From: Treponema sp.
GTDB lineage: Bacteria > Spirochaetota > Spirochaetia > Treponematales > Treponemataceae
DNA length: 64,000 nt
Reading direction: 5' to 3'
Assembly: GCA_017469785.1 (NCBI GenBank)
Contig: JAFUFU010000007.1
Span: 31,059-95,058, forward strand
The notes beneath the pieces are model-generated. The model was not told the origin of the DNA and did not search any database. It was given only the letters and a program-made list of their open reading frames with translations. A program made the translations under genes and the position numbers. Below are positions 8,428 through 17,604 of the stretch, piece after piece; the stretch's first letter is position 1, and every line of letters begins with the position of its first letter.

Positions 8428-9673
8428 TATTGTTGTTGGGCTGGACATCGGAACTTGTTTTGTTCGCGCGGTTATTGGCGTCATAAACGATGACAGAAGT
8501 GTTGAGATTGTCGACGTGGCCAAAAAGCCTTCGGCTGGCTGCCTGCGTAACGGAACGATTGTCAATATTGAGGCGACAAAGCAGTGCATCCGTGAGGTTA
8601 TTGACGAAGTAGAGCAGAATACTGGTCTTGAAGTTCAGTCATGCGTCACGGGAATTGGTGGTGTCCAAATCGAAAGCATAAACTCAAAGGGTGCGGTTGC
8701 GATTTCTTCATACGGAAAAAGCGAGCGGGCAATCACCGAAGACGATGTGAAGCGCGTTATTGATTGCGCAAACTCAATAAAAATTCCCCTTGACCGAAAA
8801 TTGCTTCACGTCATTCCCCAGCAGTATATTATCGATGGTACGGACGGATTCAAGAATCCGGTGAACAATATCGCAATCCGCCTTGAAGCCGACGTGCATA
8901 TCATAACGGCAAGCAGGACGGCGGTGCAGAATATCACGACCTGTGTTGAACAGACGAAATATCAGCTGGACGAGGTCATGCTCAAGACCCTGGCCTGTAC
9001 GGAAGCCGTCATGATTGAGGATGAGAAAAAACTTGGCTCTATCCTTATTGATATCGGCGGCGGCACCACTGATGTTGTCGTGGTCCTGAACGACGCGCCT
9101 ATCTGTACCTGCTCAATTCCGATTGGCGGAAATCTCGTCACAAATGACATCGGAATCGTAAAGGGAATTCCACCTGCGACGGCCGAAAAAATCAAGATAG
9201 AGCATGGCTGCTGCTGGCTTCCTTTAGTTGAAAACGAAAATGAGGAAGTTTTGATTCCGGGATTCGGCAGCCGCAGCACAGAGCTTACGACAAAGGTTGA
9301 ATTATGCCAGATTATCTATCCAAGAATGGAAGAAATCTTTACAATGGTAAGGGATGAAATCGCACGGCGTCTCTCAGCTATGCAGCTTTCAGGCAGCATT
9401 ATCCTTACAGGCGGCGGGGCTCAGTTGAGCGGTGCTGTTGAAATGGCCCAGAGCGTTTTCGGAACTTCATCGGTACGTCTTGGATATCCCCAGAGTCTTG
9501 GCGGCATGGAAGACAAATACCGGGTTCCTGAATATGCGACGGCAGTAGGCTTGATTTTGGCCCATAAGGACCATGTTCAGCAGGAAAAGCGGCATTCAAA
9601 AAAACGCGAGCCGTCGGTTCCTAAGAGGGAAGGCGAAAGTAAATTCCAAAAGTTCTTGAAAAAGTTCTTTTAA
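8420..9673 (+). CDS. ftsA: cell division protein FtsA
   Basis: A 417-residue actin-fold ATPase that tethers FtsZ to the membrane. Visible marks are VVGLDIGTCFVRAVIG (phosphate 1), LIDIGGGTTDVVVV (phosphate 2) and IILTGGGAQLSGAVEMA (adenosine loop). The C-terminus KFQKFLKKFF is an amphipathic membrane-targeting helix. GTG 8420 is chosen because it is preceded by AGGAG with 7-base spacing and starts right before the family core; it overlaps ftsQ by 8 bp. Confidence 0.94.
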   Translation: MSNIVVGLDIGTCFVRAVIGVINDDRSVEIVDVAKKPSAGCLRNGTIVNIEATKQCIREVIDEVEQNTGLEVQSCVTGIGGVQIESINSKGAVAISSYGKSERAITEDDVKRVIDCANSIKIPLDRKLLHVIPQQYIIDGTDGFKNPVNNIAIRLEADVHIITASRTAVQNITTCVEQTKYQLDEVMLKTLACTEAVMIEDEKKLGSILIDIGGGTTDVVVVLNDAPICTCSIPIGGNLVTNDIGIVKGIPPATAEKIKIEHGCCWLPLVENENEEVLIPGFGSRSTELTTKVELCQIIYPRMEEIFTMVRDEIARRLSAMQLSGSIILTGGGAQLSGAVEMAQSVFGTSSVRLGYPQSLGGMEDKYRVPEYATAVGLILAHKDHVQQEKRHSKKREPSVPKREGESKFQKFLKKFF

Positions 9674-9714
9674 AAATATTAAATTACAAAATCAGTTGTA
9701 GGTGGGAGGACAAC

Positions 9715-11121
9715 ATGAGTTTTGAATATGAAGTCGTAAAGGCTGCGGGAACAGATGCCCCGGCTTTGAACACTGCAAGCCCGACAAAAATCAAGGTCGT
9801 TGGATGCGGCGGTTGTGGTGGAAATGCCGTAAATACAATGATTGAAAGCGGTGTTGGCGGCGTAGAATTTATTGCCATGAACACTGACCTTCAGGCACTC
9901 AGCCAGAATAAAGCACAGTACAAAATCCAGATTGGTCAAAAGCTGGCAGGCGGCCTTGGAGCTGGCGGAAAGCCGGAAGTAGGCGAAGAGTCTGCAAAAG
10001 AGCAGCAGGAGCAGATTAAAGAGCTTCTTAAAGATTCCGACATGGTATTTATCACTGCCGGAATGGGTGGCGGAACTGGAACTGGTTCTGCTCCGGTCGT
10101 CGCAAAAATCGCCCGTGAGCTTGGTGCTCTTACCGTTGCCGTCGTTACCACGCCTTTCAAATTCGAGGGAAAAGTGCGAATGACCCACGCTGAGGAAGGT
10201 GTCAGAAAGCTCCGTGACGAAGTTGATTCCCTTATTGCCATTCCCAATGAACTCATTCTTAAAGACACTGAAAAACGTCTCTCGGTGAAAAATGCCTTCA
10301 TCATCATTAATGACATCCTTCGGCAGGGTGTCCAGGGCATCTCTGACATCATCACGAAACCGGGGCTTGTAAACCGTGACTTCCGTGATGTGGAGTCAGT
10401 CATGAAGGGGCAGGGAGATGCAATCCTTGGAATCGGTGTGGGCGAAGGCGACAACCGTGCCGTGGATGCGGCCCATAACGCAATCAACAACCGTCTTTTG
10501 GTGGATACGAACATCGACGGCGCCAAGAATGTCCTGATTAACATCTGCGGAAACGATGATGTTGCAATGTCAGAATGTAACGAAATCGCACAGATTATCA
10601 CCGAACGGGCAAATCCTGACGCTACAGTCCTCTGGGGGCAGGTTCTGGATGAATCAATGGACGACAAAATCAGCGTCACAGTCATCGCCACTGGCTTCAA
10701 CAAGGCTTGTGCCGAAAAGAATCCCGAAATTCAGAAAGTCGAGGCTCAGATTAACTCTGACACTATTCCTGTCGGTGAATTTGAGAAAATCGGCAAAAGA
10801 ACGCCTATTGTCACAGCCGCTGCTCTCGAAAAAAAGAACGATTTCCTGTCCGGAATCTTCGGAAACGAGCAGATTTACGAGGATGATAAATCAGGCATAA
10901 AAGGAACGGCATCTTCAGCAAGAGAAGAAACATCTTCAGAAAAAAAGGATTTTATCTCTGATTTTGCCCGCGACTCCCTGAGCCAGCCTAAAATGCAGTC
11001 GAGTGGAAGTCCTCTCATACCTCCGGCAGGTTTTTCCGGACTTGGTGACATGGAGCAGCCTGCCGTATGGCGCAGGAACCTTGAGGGGCTTTCACGGACA
11101 ATCAATTTCGGTAAAAAATAA
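9715..11121 (+). CDS. ftsZ: cell division protein FtsZ
   Basis: A 468-residue tubulin-like GTPase that forms the Z ring. GTP-binding marks are VVGCGGCGGNAVNTM near residue 30 and GGGTGTG at residues 118-124; the T7 synergy loop region NRDFRDVESVM is present. A variable linker (residues about 370-445) precedes the C-terminal peptide QPAVWRRNLEGLSRTINFG, which should contact FtsA. A strong Shine-Dalgarno GGGAGG precedes ATG 9715. Confidence 0.96.
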   Translation: MSFEYEVVKAAGTDAPALNTASPTKIKVVGCGGCGGNAVNTMIESGVGGVEFIAMNTDLQALSQNKAQYKIQIGQKLAGGLGAGGKPEVGEESAKEQQEQIKELLKDSDMVFITAGMGGGTGTGSAPVVAKIARELGALTVAVVTTPFKFEGKVRMTHAEEGVRKLRDEVDSLIAIPNELILKDTEKRLSVKNAFIIINDILRQGVQGISDIITKPGLVNRDFRDVESVMKGQGDAILGIGVGEGDNRAVDAAHNAINNRLLVDTNIDGAKNVLINICGNDDVAMSECNEIAQIITERANPDATVLWGQVLDESMDDKISVTVIATGFNKACAEKNPEIQKVEAQINSDTIPVGEFEKIGKRTPIVTAAALEKKNDFLSGIFGNEQIYEDDKSGIKGTASSAREETSSEKKDFISDFARDSLSQPKMQSSGSPLIPPAGFSGLGDMEQPAVWRRNLEGLSRTINFGKK

Positions 11122-11133
11122 AACGGGCATATA

Positions 11134-12048
11134 ATGACCATCGAAAGTCTGCTTCTTCGGTTTCATAGTGATATGGTCTCCGTCGAGCGTCTTTCAGAGA
11201 ATTCCGCTTTGACCTACGAGGAATGTGCAAAAATCTTTCTGCACTGGCTCGTGCGTGAGCAGGTTAAGCTTGCAGATGTCAATCCGCAAGTTCTGCTCTC
11301 TTACCTGATATGGCGGAGAACTGAACAGAAATGCGACGAGCTTACTATCGCCAAGGATATTTCAGGAATCCGCTCGCTCGGCTCCTATCTCGTCAGGCAA
11401 AAAATATGGAAAGAAAACCATGCGATGCTGCTTGACCGTCCTAAGGCATCCCGCAGTCTTCCAAAGGTGCTTTCAGTGGAACAGGTGGACAAGCTGCTGG
11501 ATTCAATTGATACCAGCGATCCCCTCGGCGTCCGTGACCGTGCCCTTTTTGAGCTGATTTATTCGTGCGGGCTTCGGATTAGTGAGGCCGCAACGCTGAA
11601 AGTTGAAAACCTGCATCTGAGGGAGCGGCTCCTTATCGTCCGCGGAAAAGGCGACAAGGAGAGGATGGTTCCATTTGGTGAGAACGCAAAAAACAGGCTG
11701 TTGGAATATCTTGAGAATGTGCGTCCGCTTCTGGTCGGAAATAGAGTCGTGAGCGAGGTTTTTGTAAACTATCGCGGAGAACCGCTGAGCCGCAAGGGCA
11801 TCTGGAAGAATTTCAAGGCTCTTGAAGTGAAGGCCGGAGTCTTTGCAAAAGTCCACACTCTCAGGCATTCCTTTGCCACCCATCTGCTTGCCGGAGGAAT
11901 GGACTTGCGCAGCGTGCAGGAACTTCTGGGACATTCAGATTTGGCGACGACGACCATATATACCCATGTTGACGACAAGCAGCTCCGCGAGGGGCACAGG
12001 GAATTTTTCCCTGGTCATACTGATAAATCCAAGAATTCGGAGGATTAA
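11134..12048 (+). CDS. xerC: Xer-type tyrosine recombinase (first copy)
   Basis: A 304-residue tyrosine recombinase with an N-terminal SAM-like core-binding domain and a C-terminal catalytic domain. Catalytic residues are visible in SCGLRISEAATL (Arg), HTLRHSFATHLL (His-x-x-Arg), LLGHSDLATTTIYTHV (His and nucleophile Tyr). Xer pairs resolve chromosome dimers at dif. It lies 12 bp after ftsZ and 2 bp before a lipoprotein gene, so is probably in the division operon. A second Xer lies at 15982; which is XerC and which is XerD cannot be decided here. Confidence 0.85.
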   Translation: MTIESLLLRFHSDMVSVERLSENSALTYEECAKIFLHWLVREQVKLADVNPQVLLSYLIWRRTEQKCDELTIAKDISGIRSLGSYLVRQKIWKENHAMLLDRPKASRSLPKVLSVEQVDKLLDSIDTSDPLGVRDRALFELIYSCGLRISEAATLKVENLHLRERLLIVRGKGDKERMVPFGENAKNRLLEYLENVRPLLVGNRVVSEVFVNYRGEPLSRKGIWKNFKALEVKAGVFAKVHTLRHSFATHLLAGGMDLRSVQELLGHSDLATTTIYTHVDDKQLREGHREFFPGHTDKSKNSED

Positions 12049-12050
12049 CC

Positions 12051-12791
12051 ATGAAAAAGCATTACAAAACTTTTTTCGCGCTTTCATTTGCGATGTTTGT
12101 CTTGTGCGGATGTACAAAGTCAAATAAATCAATTATCAGAATGCAGAAACTGGAAGAAGGCATTGATTCTCCTGTAACCGAAGCCGAGCTGAAAGAAGCC
12201 ATTCAGAAATACGAGAACCGAATCGCCGACATGCAGCTTGCTTCAAGTCAGGTCGGAATCTGGTACAAGATGCTGGCTGTCCGTTATCTGGATTCAAAGC
12301 CTCCGATGTATGGGGAAGCCCTCAAGTATTTTCAGAAAGCCCTGCAGTTTTATCCCACAAATCAGAATCTTTATTACTATGTAGGACTCTGCGCAGGGTA
12401 TATGTCAAAGGCGAGCCTTGATTTCAAGGCAGAAGGAACGGCGACGACCACAGAGAAGTACAATTACCTGAAGCTGGCGGAGAGCGCCTATCTCCGGGCA
12501 ATTGAGCTTGAGCCGAAATACGGTCGTGCTCTTTATGGACTTGGAATCCTGTATGTGTTTGAGCTGGGCCAGAGTGAAAAAGCCATTCCTCATCTTGAGA
12601 AACTTCTTTCATTTGATACACGTAATTTCGATGCGATGTTCGTGCTTGCGAAAGCCTATTATGATCAGAATGAATTTGATAAGGCTGTAAGTCTCTATGA
12701 CAGGATTCTTGCCCAGTCAAAATCTGAGCAGAAAAAAGCAGATGCAGCCACAAACAAGAAAATAGTTCTTGACGCTTCATACAGTAAATAA
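12051..12791 (+). CDS. TPR-repeat lipoprotein
   Basis: A 246-residue lipoprotein. The signal peptide ends in the lipobox VLCGC, with Cys21 as the lipidated residue. The rest is helical with tetratricopeptide-like repeats (YGEALKYFQKALQFYPTNQN; SAYLRAIELEPKYGRALYGLG; KAIPHLEKLLSFDTRNFDA; DKAVSLYDRILAQ), a scaffold for protein contacts. It follows xerC by 2 bp and precedes dprA by 13 bp. Role unknown; a periplasmic or outer-membrane scaffold is likely. Confidence 0.85.
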   Translation: MKKHYKTFFALSFAMFVLCGCTKSNKSIIRMQKLEEGIDSPVTEAELKEAIQKYENRIADMQLASSQVGIWYKMLAVRYLDSKPPMYGEALKYFQKALQFYPTNQNLYYYVGLCAGYMSKASLDFKAEGTATTTEKYNYLKLAESAYLRAIELEPKYGRALYGLGILYVFELGQSEKAIPHLEKLLSFDTRNFDAMFVLAKAYYDQNEFDKAVSLYDRILAQSKSEQKKADAATNKKIVLDASYSK

Positions 12792-12804
12792 TTATTTTTA
12801 AGGA

Positions 12805-13785
12805 ATGAGCATAAAAACTCAAAGCTTATTCCCTGATGAATCAATAGCGCGTCTGATTGCCTCGGACGCGACATTTTTGACTACCCGCGAAAAGATTCTT
12901 TTTTTCAAAAAAATCGCTTCCCTGCCGGAAAATCAAATTCTCTCACTTTCAATTGATGACATTTCTTTTTGCGTAAAGCGCGTCTTTTCCCGTGTAAAAT
13001 GGAATCCTGCTGAATCGCTCAAGAAAGCCCGGTTTTCCCTGAAAATCATGGTCAGTCAGGATATCCATGTTTCCAGCATCCTTGATTCTGATTATCCAGC
13101 CATGCTTCGCGAAATGCGGGATCCCCCCTTTCTGCTTTTTTATCGCGGAAATCTTTCGCTGCTGAACAGACCTTGCGTCTCCATCGTGGGAAGCCGCCGC
13201 GCTTCCATGCATGCTCTCAGCGCTGCCAGTGATTTTGCGAAAGCCGCCTGTGACGACGGATTATGCGTCGTGAGCGGGCTTGCGTTCGGTATTGATGCCG
13301 CAGGCCATAAGGGGGCTTTGCTTTCGCAAAATGCGGCGACCTGTGCGGTCCTTCCCAGCGGAATAGACACGGTTACGCCTAGAAGCCATACCCGTCTTGC
13401 TGCGAAAATCCTTGAGCGCGGTGGGCTGATTGTCTCTGAATATCTGCCGGGAACACCTCCCGTGCAGTTCCGCTACGTGCAGCGCAACAGGATTATCGCG
13501 GCTCTGTCATCCGCGACTATTGTTGTTCAGGCTCCTTGCGGCAGCGGTGCAATGATTACGGCTGGTCTTGCCCTTGACTATAATCGTGAAGTTTTCTTCC
13601 ATAATGAATGTTTTTCCCGTGAAGCACTTGCAATAAATCGAGATTCGGAATTACAATGGAAGAAACTTGTTATGCAAGGAAAAAATGTCGGATATAAGCT
13701 GAATGATTCTCCTAAGTCCTTTGTGGATGACGGAGCCTCAGTTGTTGCAGATTATATTCATTTTAAGGAACTGATGTATGGCTAA
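12805..13785 (+). CDS. dprA: DNA-processing protein DprA/Smf
   Basis: A 326-residue protein with a Rossmann-like DprA core: PCVSIVGSRRAS, VVSGLAFGIDAAGHKGAL, AVLPSGIDTVTP, GGLIVSEYLPGTPP, FRYVQRNRIIAALS. DprA loads RecA on single-stranded DNA during transformation and is also found in bacteria not known to be competent. The C-terminal winged helix seen in some homologues appears missing or short. It overlaps topA by 8 bp. Confidence 0.92.
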   Translation: MSIKTQSLFPDESIARLIASDATFLTTREKILFFKKIASLPENQILSLSIDDISFCVKRVFSRVKWNPAESLKKARFSLKIMVSQDIHVSSILDSDYPAMLREMRDPPFLLFYRGNLSLLNRPCVSIVGSRRASMHALSAASDFAKAACDDGLCVVSGLAFGIDAAGHKGALLSQNAATCAVLPSGIDTVTPRSHTRLAAKILERGGLIVSEYLPGTPPVQFRYVQRNRIIAALSSATIVVQAPCGSGAMITAGLALDYNREVFFHNECFSREALAINRDSELQWKKLVMQGKNVGYKLNDSPKSFVDDGASVVADYIHFKELMYG

Positions 13786-15949
13786 GTCAAAAGAAAGTGC
13801 TTCAAAAATTTCCCAGAAAGAATCCACGCTGGTTATCGTAGAATCCCCTGCAAAAGCTACAACCATAGAAAAATATCTCGGGCCAGGCTATACGGTAAAG
13901 GCTTCAATGGGTCACTTGATTGATTTGCCTAAATCGCGGCTTGCCGTTAATGTGGAGAACGATTTCCAACCGGAATACATCACTGTCCGGGGCCGTGCCA
14001 AGCTTTTAAAAGAACTTCAGAAAGACGCAAAAAAATCAAATCATGTTCTGCTGGCTTCCGATAACGACCGAGAGGGAGAGGCAATCGCCTGGCATCTGAA
14101 CAACGCGCTTAAAGACAAAACCGACGCTGACATCAAGAGAATCGTCTTCAACGAAATCACTCCTGTGGCAATCAAAGAGGCCGTTAAGCACCCCGGCGAA
14201 ATCGTCGAGAGCAAGGTAAATGCCCAGAAAGCCCGCCGTGTCCTTGACCGTCTGGTGGGCTACAATTTGAGCCCAATTTTGTGGGAAAAGGTAAAGAACG
14301 GCCTGAGCGCGGGCCGGGTTCAGTCTGTCGCACTCCGCCTCATTTGTGAGCGCGAAAAGGAAGTCGAAGATTTTATCCCGGAAGAATACTGGACTCTCGA
14401 AGCTGATTTCCAGAAGGGAAAGACCAAATTCACGGCTCAGCTGGCCAAATACAAGGGCGAGAATCCCGAATTAAAGAGCGAAAAAGCCGTCAACGAAATC
14501 ATCGAAGAAATCAAGAATTCAGAGTGCCGAGTCAGCGATGTTAAAGTCACCGAAAAGACTGTCCGCCCCAAGGCTCCTTTCACCACATCAAAAATGCAGC
14601 AGGCGGCGGCAAACCGCCTGGGCTTTACTTCACGAAAGACCATGCAGATTGCCCAGCAGCTCTACGAAGGCATCCAGATGGGGCAGAATCGTGTTGGTCT
14701 TATCACTTATATGCGAACCGACTCCGTACGAATCTCTCAGACCGCTTTGGATGAGGTGCGTGAATGGATTGGAAAGGAGTATCCCTCAAATCTTCCCGAA
14801 GAGCCGATTCACTATGCCGTGGGGAAAAGCGCCCAGGATGCCCATGAGTGTATCCGCCCCACTTATTCCCGCTACACGCCTGATTATGTAAAAGACTATC
14901 TCACCCGCGATCAGCTGCGCCTTTATACAATCATCTGGGAGCGGTTCGTATCAAGCCAGATGACCAATGCGAAAACCGCCACTACTTCTGTGGAAATCCT
15001 TGCCGGCGACGCCCTTTTCCGTGTGAGCGCGAGCAAATTGGTGGAGAAGGGCTTTTATTCAGTCATCAAATTGCTTTCTTCAAAAGAAGATGTCACGGGA
15101 AATCTTCCTTCCCTCAAAAAAGACGAGGTTCTTGAGTCAAGCCACGCCTTCTACCCTGAGCAGCATTTTACCCAGGGACCTGCCCGCTATTCTGACGCTT
15201 CAATCGTCCGCACCCTTGAAGAAAAGGGAATCGGCCGACCTTCAACATACGCGCCGATTATTTCCGTCCTTCTTGACCGCTACTATGTAACCCGAAATAA
15301 CAAGCAGCTTATGCCGACTATTTTAGGCAAGATGATTTGTAAGATTCTGGTTGAGGCCTTTCCTGATGTAATCAACGAGCATTTCACCGCTGATGTGGAA
15401 AATACCCTGGATAAAGTAGAGCAGGGCGGCATCGTATGGAACAACATGATCCGCGACTTCTACGGTCCTTTCAAAAAACGCTGTGATGAAGTGGAAACTT
15501 CCGTTGAAAGCATAAAGGGCTTCCTTGACGAGCCGACGGACAAAGTCTGTGACAAGTGCGGAAAGCCCATGGTCAAAAAACTCGGACGCTTCGGCTACTT
15601 CCTTGCCTGCTCAGGCTTCCCTGAGTGCCATAATACAAAGTCAATTCCTCTGGCAAAATGCCCGAAAGAAGGCTGTGACGGCGAAATCGTAGCCCGAAAA
15701 ACAAAGGGCAGGGGCAAGGAATTCTACGGCTGCACCAACTACCCCAAGTGCGATTTTATCTCTCACTTCAAGCCTTTGGACAATCAGTATTGCCCTAAAT
15801 GCGGCTGGTTCTTGGTAGAAAAATTCGACAAAAAGAACGGAAACTACAAGTCATGCATCAATCCAGATTGCGATTATCTCCATTCCGCTGACGATGAGGG
15901 GATTGATGAGTCCGACGCAAAGAAATTCGCTGAAATGGCCGCTGAATAA
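13778..15949 (+). CDS. topA: DNA topoisomerase I
   Basis: A 723-residue type IA topoisomerase that relaxes negative supercoils. The TOPRIM domain is at the N-terminus (LVIVESPAKATTIEKYLG, LASDNDREGEAIAWHL). The catalytic tyrosine is Tyr311 in TYMRTDSVRIS. Three C-terminal four-cysteine zinc ribbons start at CDKCGKPMVKKLG, CPKEGCDGEIVARK and CPKCGWFLVEK; the third ends CINPDC. ATG 13778 overlaps dprA by 8 bp. Confidence 0.96.
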   Translation: MAKSKESASKISQKESTLVIVESPAKATTIEKYLGPGYTVKASMGHLIDLPKSRLAVNVENDFQPEYITVRGRAKLLKELQKDAKKSNHVLLASDNDREGEAIAWHLNNALKDKTDADIKRIVFNEITPVAIKEAVKHPGEIVESKVNAQKARRVLDRLVGYNLSPILWEKVKNGLSAGRVQSVALRLICEREKEVEDFIPEEYWTLEADFQKGKTKFTAQLAKYKGENPELKSEKAVNEIIEEIKNSECRVSDVKVTEKTVRPKAPFTTSKMQQAAANRLGFTSRKTMQIAQQLYEGIQMGQNRVGLITYMRTDSVRISQTALDEVREWIGKEYPSNLPEEPIHYAVGKSAQDAHECIRPTYSRYTPDYVKDYLTRDQLRLYTIIWERFVSSQMTNAKTATTSVEILAGDALFRVSASKLVEKGFYSVIKLLSSKEDVTGNLPSLKKDEVLESSHAFYPEQHFTQGPARYSDASIVRTLEEKGIGRPSTYAPIISVLLDRYYVTRNNKQLMPTILGKMICKILVEAFPDVINEHFTADVENTLDKVEQGGIVWNNMIRDFYGPFKKRCDEVETSVESIKGFLDEPTDKVCDKCGKPMVKKLGRFGYFLACSGFPECHNTKSIPLAKCPKEGCDGEIVARKTKGRGKEFYGCTNYPKCDFISHFKPLDNQYCPKCGWFLVEKFDKKNGNYKSCINPDCDYLHSADDEGIDESDAKKFAEMAAE

Positions 15950-15981
15950 AATCTCCTGGCGAATCTGCCGATAATAAAGGC

Positions 15982-16884
15982 ATGACTGTTTCTGAAGCAA
16001 TTGAAGAGTTTCTCTCATACATACAGTCTGTGCGCGTTCTTTCGGCCAATACGGTCACGGCGTGCAGAAATGACTTGTATCAGTTTAAAGTAATGCCATT
16101 TATCGGAGCGACCCGGGAAATCTCAAGCATTGTACTTGAAGACCTGAAGCAGTGCGTAGGCTTGCTTTCCAAAAAAAAGCGTTCTGCCGCCTCAATCAAC
16201 AGGTTCATTTCATCGGTGCGTTCCCTTTTTGCCTATTGCCGGAAATATGGTCATCTTTCAGTAAATGTGGCCTTGGATTTCAAGACGATCAAAAATCCCA
16301 AAAAACTTCCCAGATTCATGACCGGGGATGAAATCGACAGACTTTGCCGCGAACCCGAAACAAATGAGCTGCTGTGGGAAAAACGGGACAAGGCTCTTTT
16401 TGAGATGCTTTATTCTTCTGGCTGTCGTGCCTCGGAAATCGTTTCCCTCACCCTTGATGATTTTAACGGCGATTATTCCTCAGCAATCGTAACCGGTAAG
16501 GGAAGCAAGGACAGGCGTGTCTATTTTGAAAAGGACGCCCAGGATGCCCTGAAAGCCTATCTTGAGGATCGGAAGAAACGTTTTGGAGACGCTGACCTGG
16601 AGAGACACGTTTTCTTGAACCAGAGGGGCGGTCCTCTTACGACCGGCGGACTCCGGCTGATTATCTCTCGTTATTCTGGAAGCGAGGGAACCAAGCATCA
16701 TGTCTCCCCCCATGCCTTTCGCCATACTTTCGCCACTGCCATGATTACCAACGGAGCCGACGTGCGCATGGTACAGGAACTGCTTGGTCACTCAAGCATT
16801 TCCACTACCCAGCGATACACCCACATCAGCACAGAAAAAATGATTGAGATGTACAACAAGGCCCATCCTCATGGAGGAAATTAG
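15982..16884 (+). CDS. xerD: Xer-type tyrosine recombinase (second copy)
   Basis: A 300-residue tyrosine recombinase with a SAM-like N-terminal domain and the catalytic set SSGCRASEIVSL (Arg), HAFRHTFATAMI (His-x-x-Arg), LLGHSSISTTQRYTHI (His, Tyr). It sits between topA and hslV, a place where Xer/CodV genes are often found beside hslVU. Together with the gene at 11134 it may form the XerC/XerD pair. The xerD symbol is a working label only. Confidence 0.82.
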   Translation: MTVSEAIEEFLSYIQSVRVLSANTVTACRNDLYQFKVMPFIGATREISSIVLEDLKQCVGLLSKKKRSAASINRFISSVRSLFAYCRKYGHLSVNVALDFKTIKNPKKLPRFMTGDEIDRLCREPETNELLWEKRDKALFEMLYSSGCRASEIVSLTLDDFNGDYSSAIVTGKGSKDRRVYFEKDAQDALKAYLEDRKKRFGDADLERHVFLNQRGGPLTTGGLRLIISRYSGSEGTKHHVSPHAFRHTFATAMITNGADVRMVQELLGHSSISTTQRYTHISTEKMIEMYNKAHPHGGN

Positions 16885-16898
16885 ATACGTTTTTTTTC

Positions 16899-16927
16899 TT
16901 GCCGACAACCTTTTTTTCGATTATCTT
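16899..16927 (+). promoter_or_regulatory. candidate hslV promoter
   Basis: TTGCCG (16899-16904), 17-bp spacer, TATCTT (16922-16927). The -10 ends 7 bases before the hslV ATG, and no Shine-Dalgarno is present, so a leaderless transcript is predicted. Confidence 0.4.
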
Positions 16928-16933
16928 TAATAT

Positions 16934-17473
16934 ATGGAAAAGGTTGAAATTCGAAGCACCACCGTCATTGCGGTAAAGCGAAACGGAAAGGTGGCTATGG
17001 CGGGGGACGGTCAGGTTACCCTGGGAAATACAGTCTGCAAGGGCAATGCCCGAAAAGTGCGCAAAATCTACAACGGAAAGATTCTCACGGGTTTTGCAGG
17101 CAGCGTCGCCGACGCATTCACTTTGCTTGATAAATTCGAAGAAAAAATCAAGGAATTCAACGGGGACTTGACAAGAAGTGCCGTTGAGCTTGCAAAAATG
17201 TGGCGAACAGACAGAATGTACCAGAAACTTGAGGCCATGCTGATTGTAGCCGATTCCAGCAAGATTCTTTTGATTTCAGGCGATGGGAATGTCATCGAGC
17301 CTGAGAACGATGTTCTTGCCATCGGAAGCGGCGGAAACTATGCCTATTCAGCGGCCCTGGCCTACCTTGATTCAAGCGACCTTGGCGCAAGGGAAATCGC
17401 CGAGCGAAGCCTGAAAATCGCCGGAAACATTTGTATCTACACAAACAATAACATCACCGTAGAAGAGATTTAA
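16934..17473 (+). CDS. hslV: ATP-dependent protease subunit HslV
   Basis: A 179-residue proteasome-beta-like peptidase of the HslUV complex. After a short propeptide (MEKVEIRS) comes [24 protein letters not shown], so the catalytic N-terminal Thr would be residue 9 after processing. Later marks are [17 protein letters not shown] and the SGDGNVIEP loop. hslU follows after a repeat element. No ribosome-binding site is visible before ATG 16934. Confidence 0.95.
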   Translation: MEKVEIRSTTVIAVKRNGKVAMAGDGQVTLGNTVCKGNARKVRKIYNGKILTGFAGSVADAFTLLDKFEEKIKEFNGDLTRSAVELAKMWRTDRMYQKLEAMLIVADSSKILLISGDGNVIEPENDVLAIGSGGNYAYSAALAYLDSSDLGAREIAERSLKIAGNICIYTNNNITVEEI

Positions 17474-17584
17474 ATCCACAGATTGGCACAGATAAGCACA
17501 GATTATGTAAAATAAAAAAATCCTTAAAGAAATACGTTCGTATGTAAATACAAAATCTGTGAAAATCTGTGTGAATCTGTGGAT
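17473..17584. repeat. ATCTGTG-type periodic inverted repeat, copy 3
   Basis: Left arm AATCCACAGATTGGCACAGAT starting at the hslV stop; right arm (17554-17584) carries AATCTGTG three times at 10-bp period and ends GGATA. It fills the hslV-hslU gap and ends about 20 bp before the hslU ATG. Confidence 0.85.
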
Positions 17585-17604
17585 AAAAGTAAAAGAGGAA
17601 TTTT

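Noticed and set aside
9936-10703. 255-codon open frame on the minus strand opposite ftsZ
   Set aside because: Ser/Arg/Thr-rich translation with no motif, wholly inside a certain ftsZ; a shadow of its codon use.
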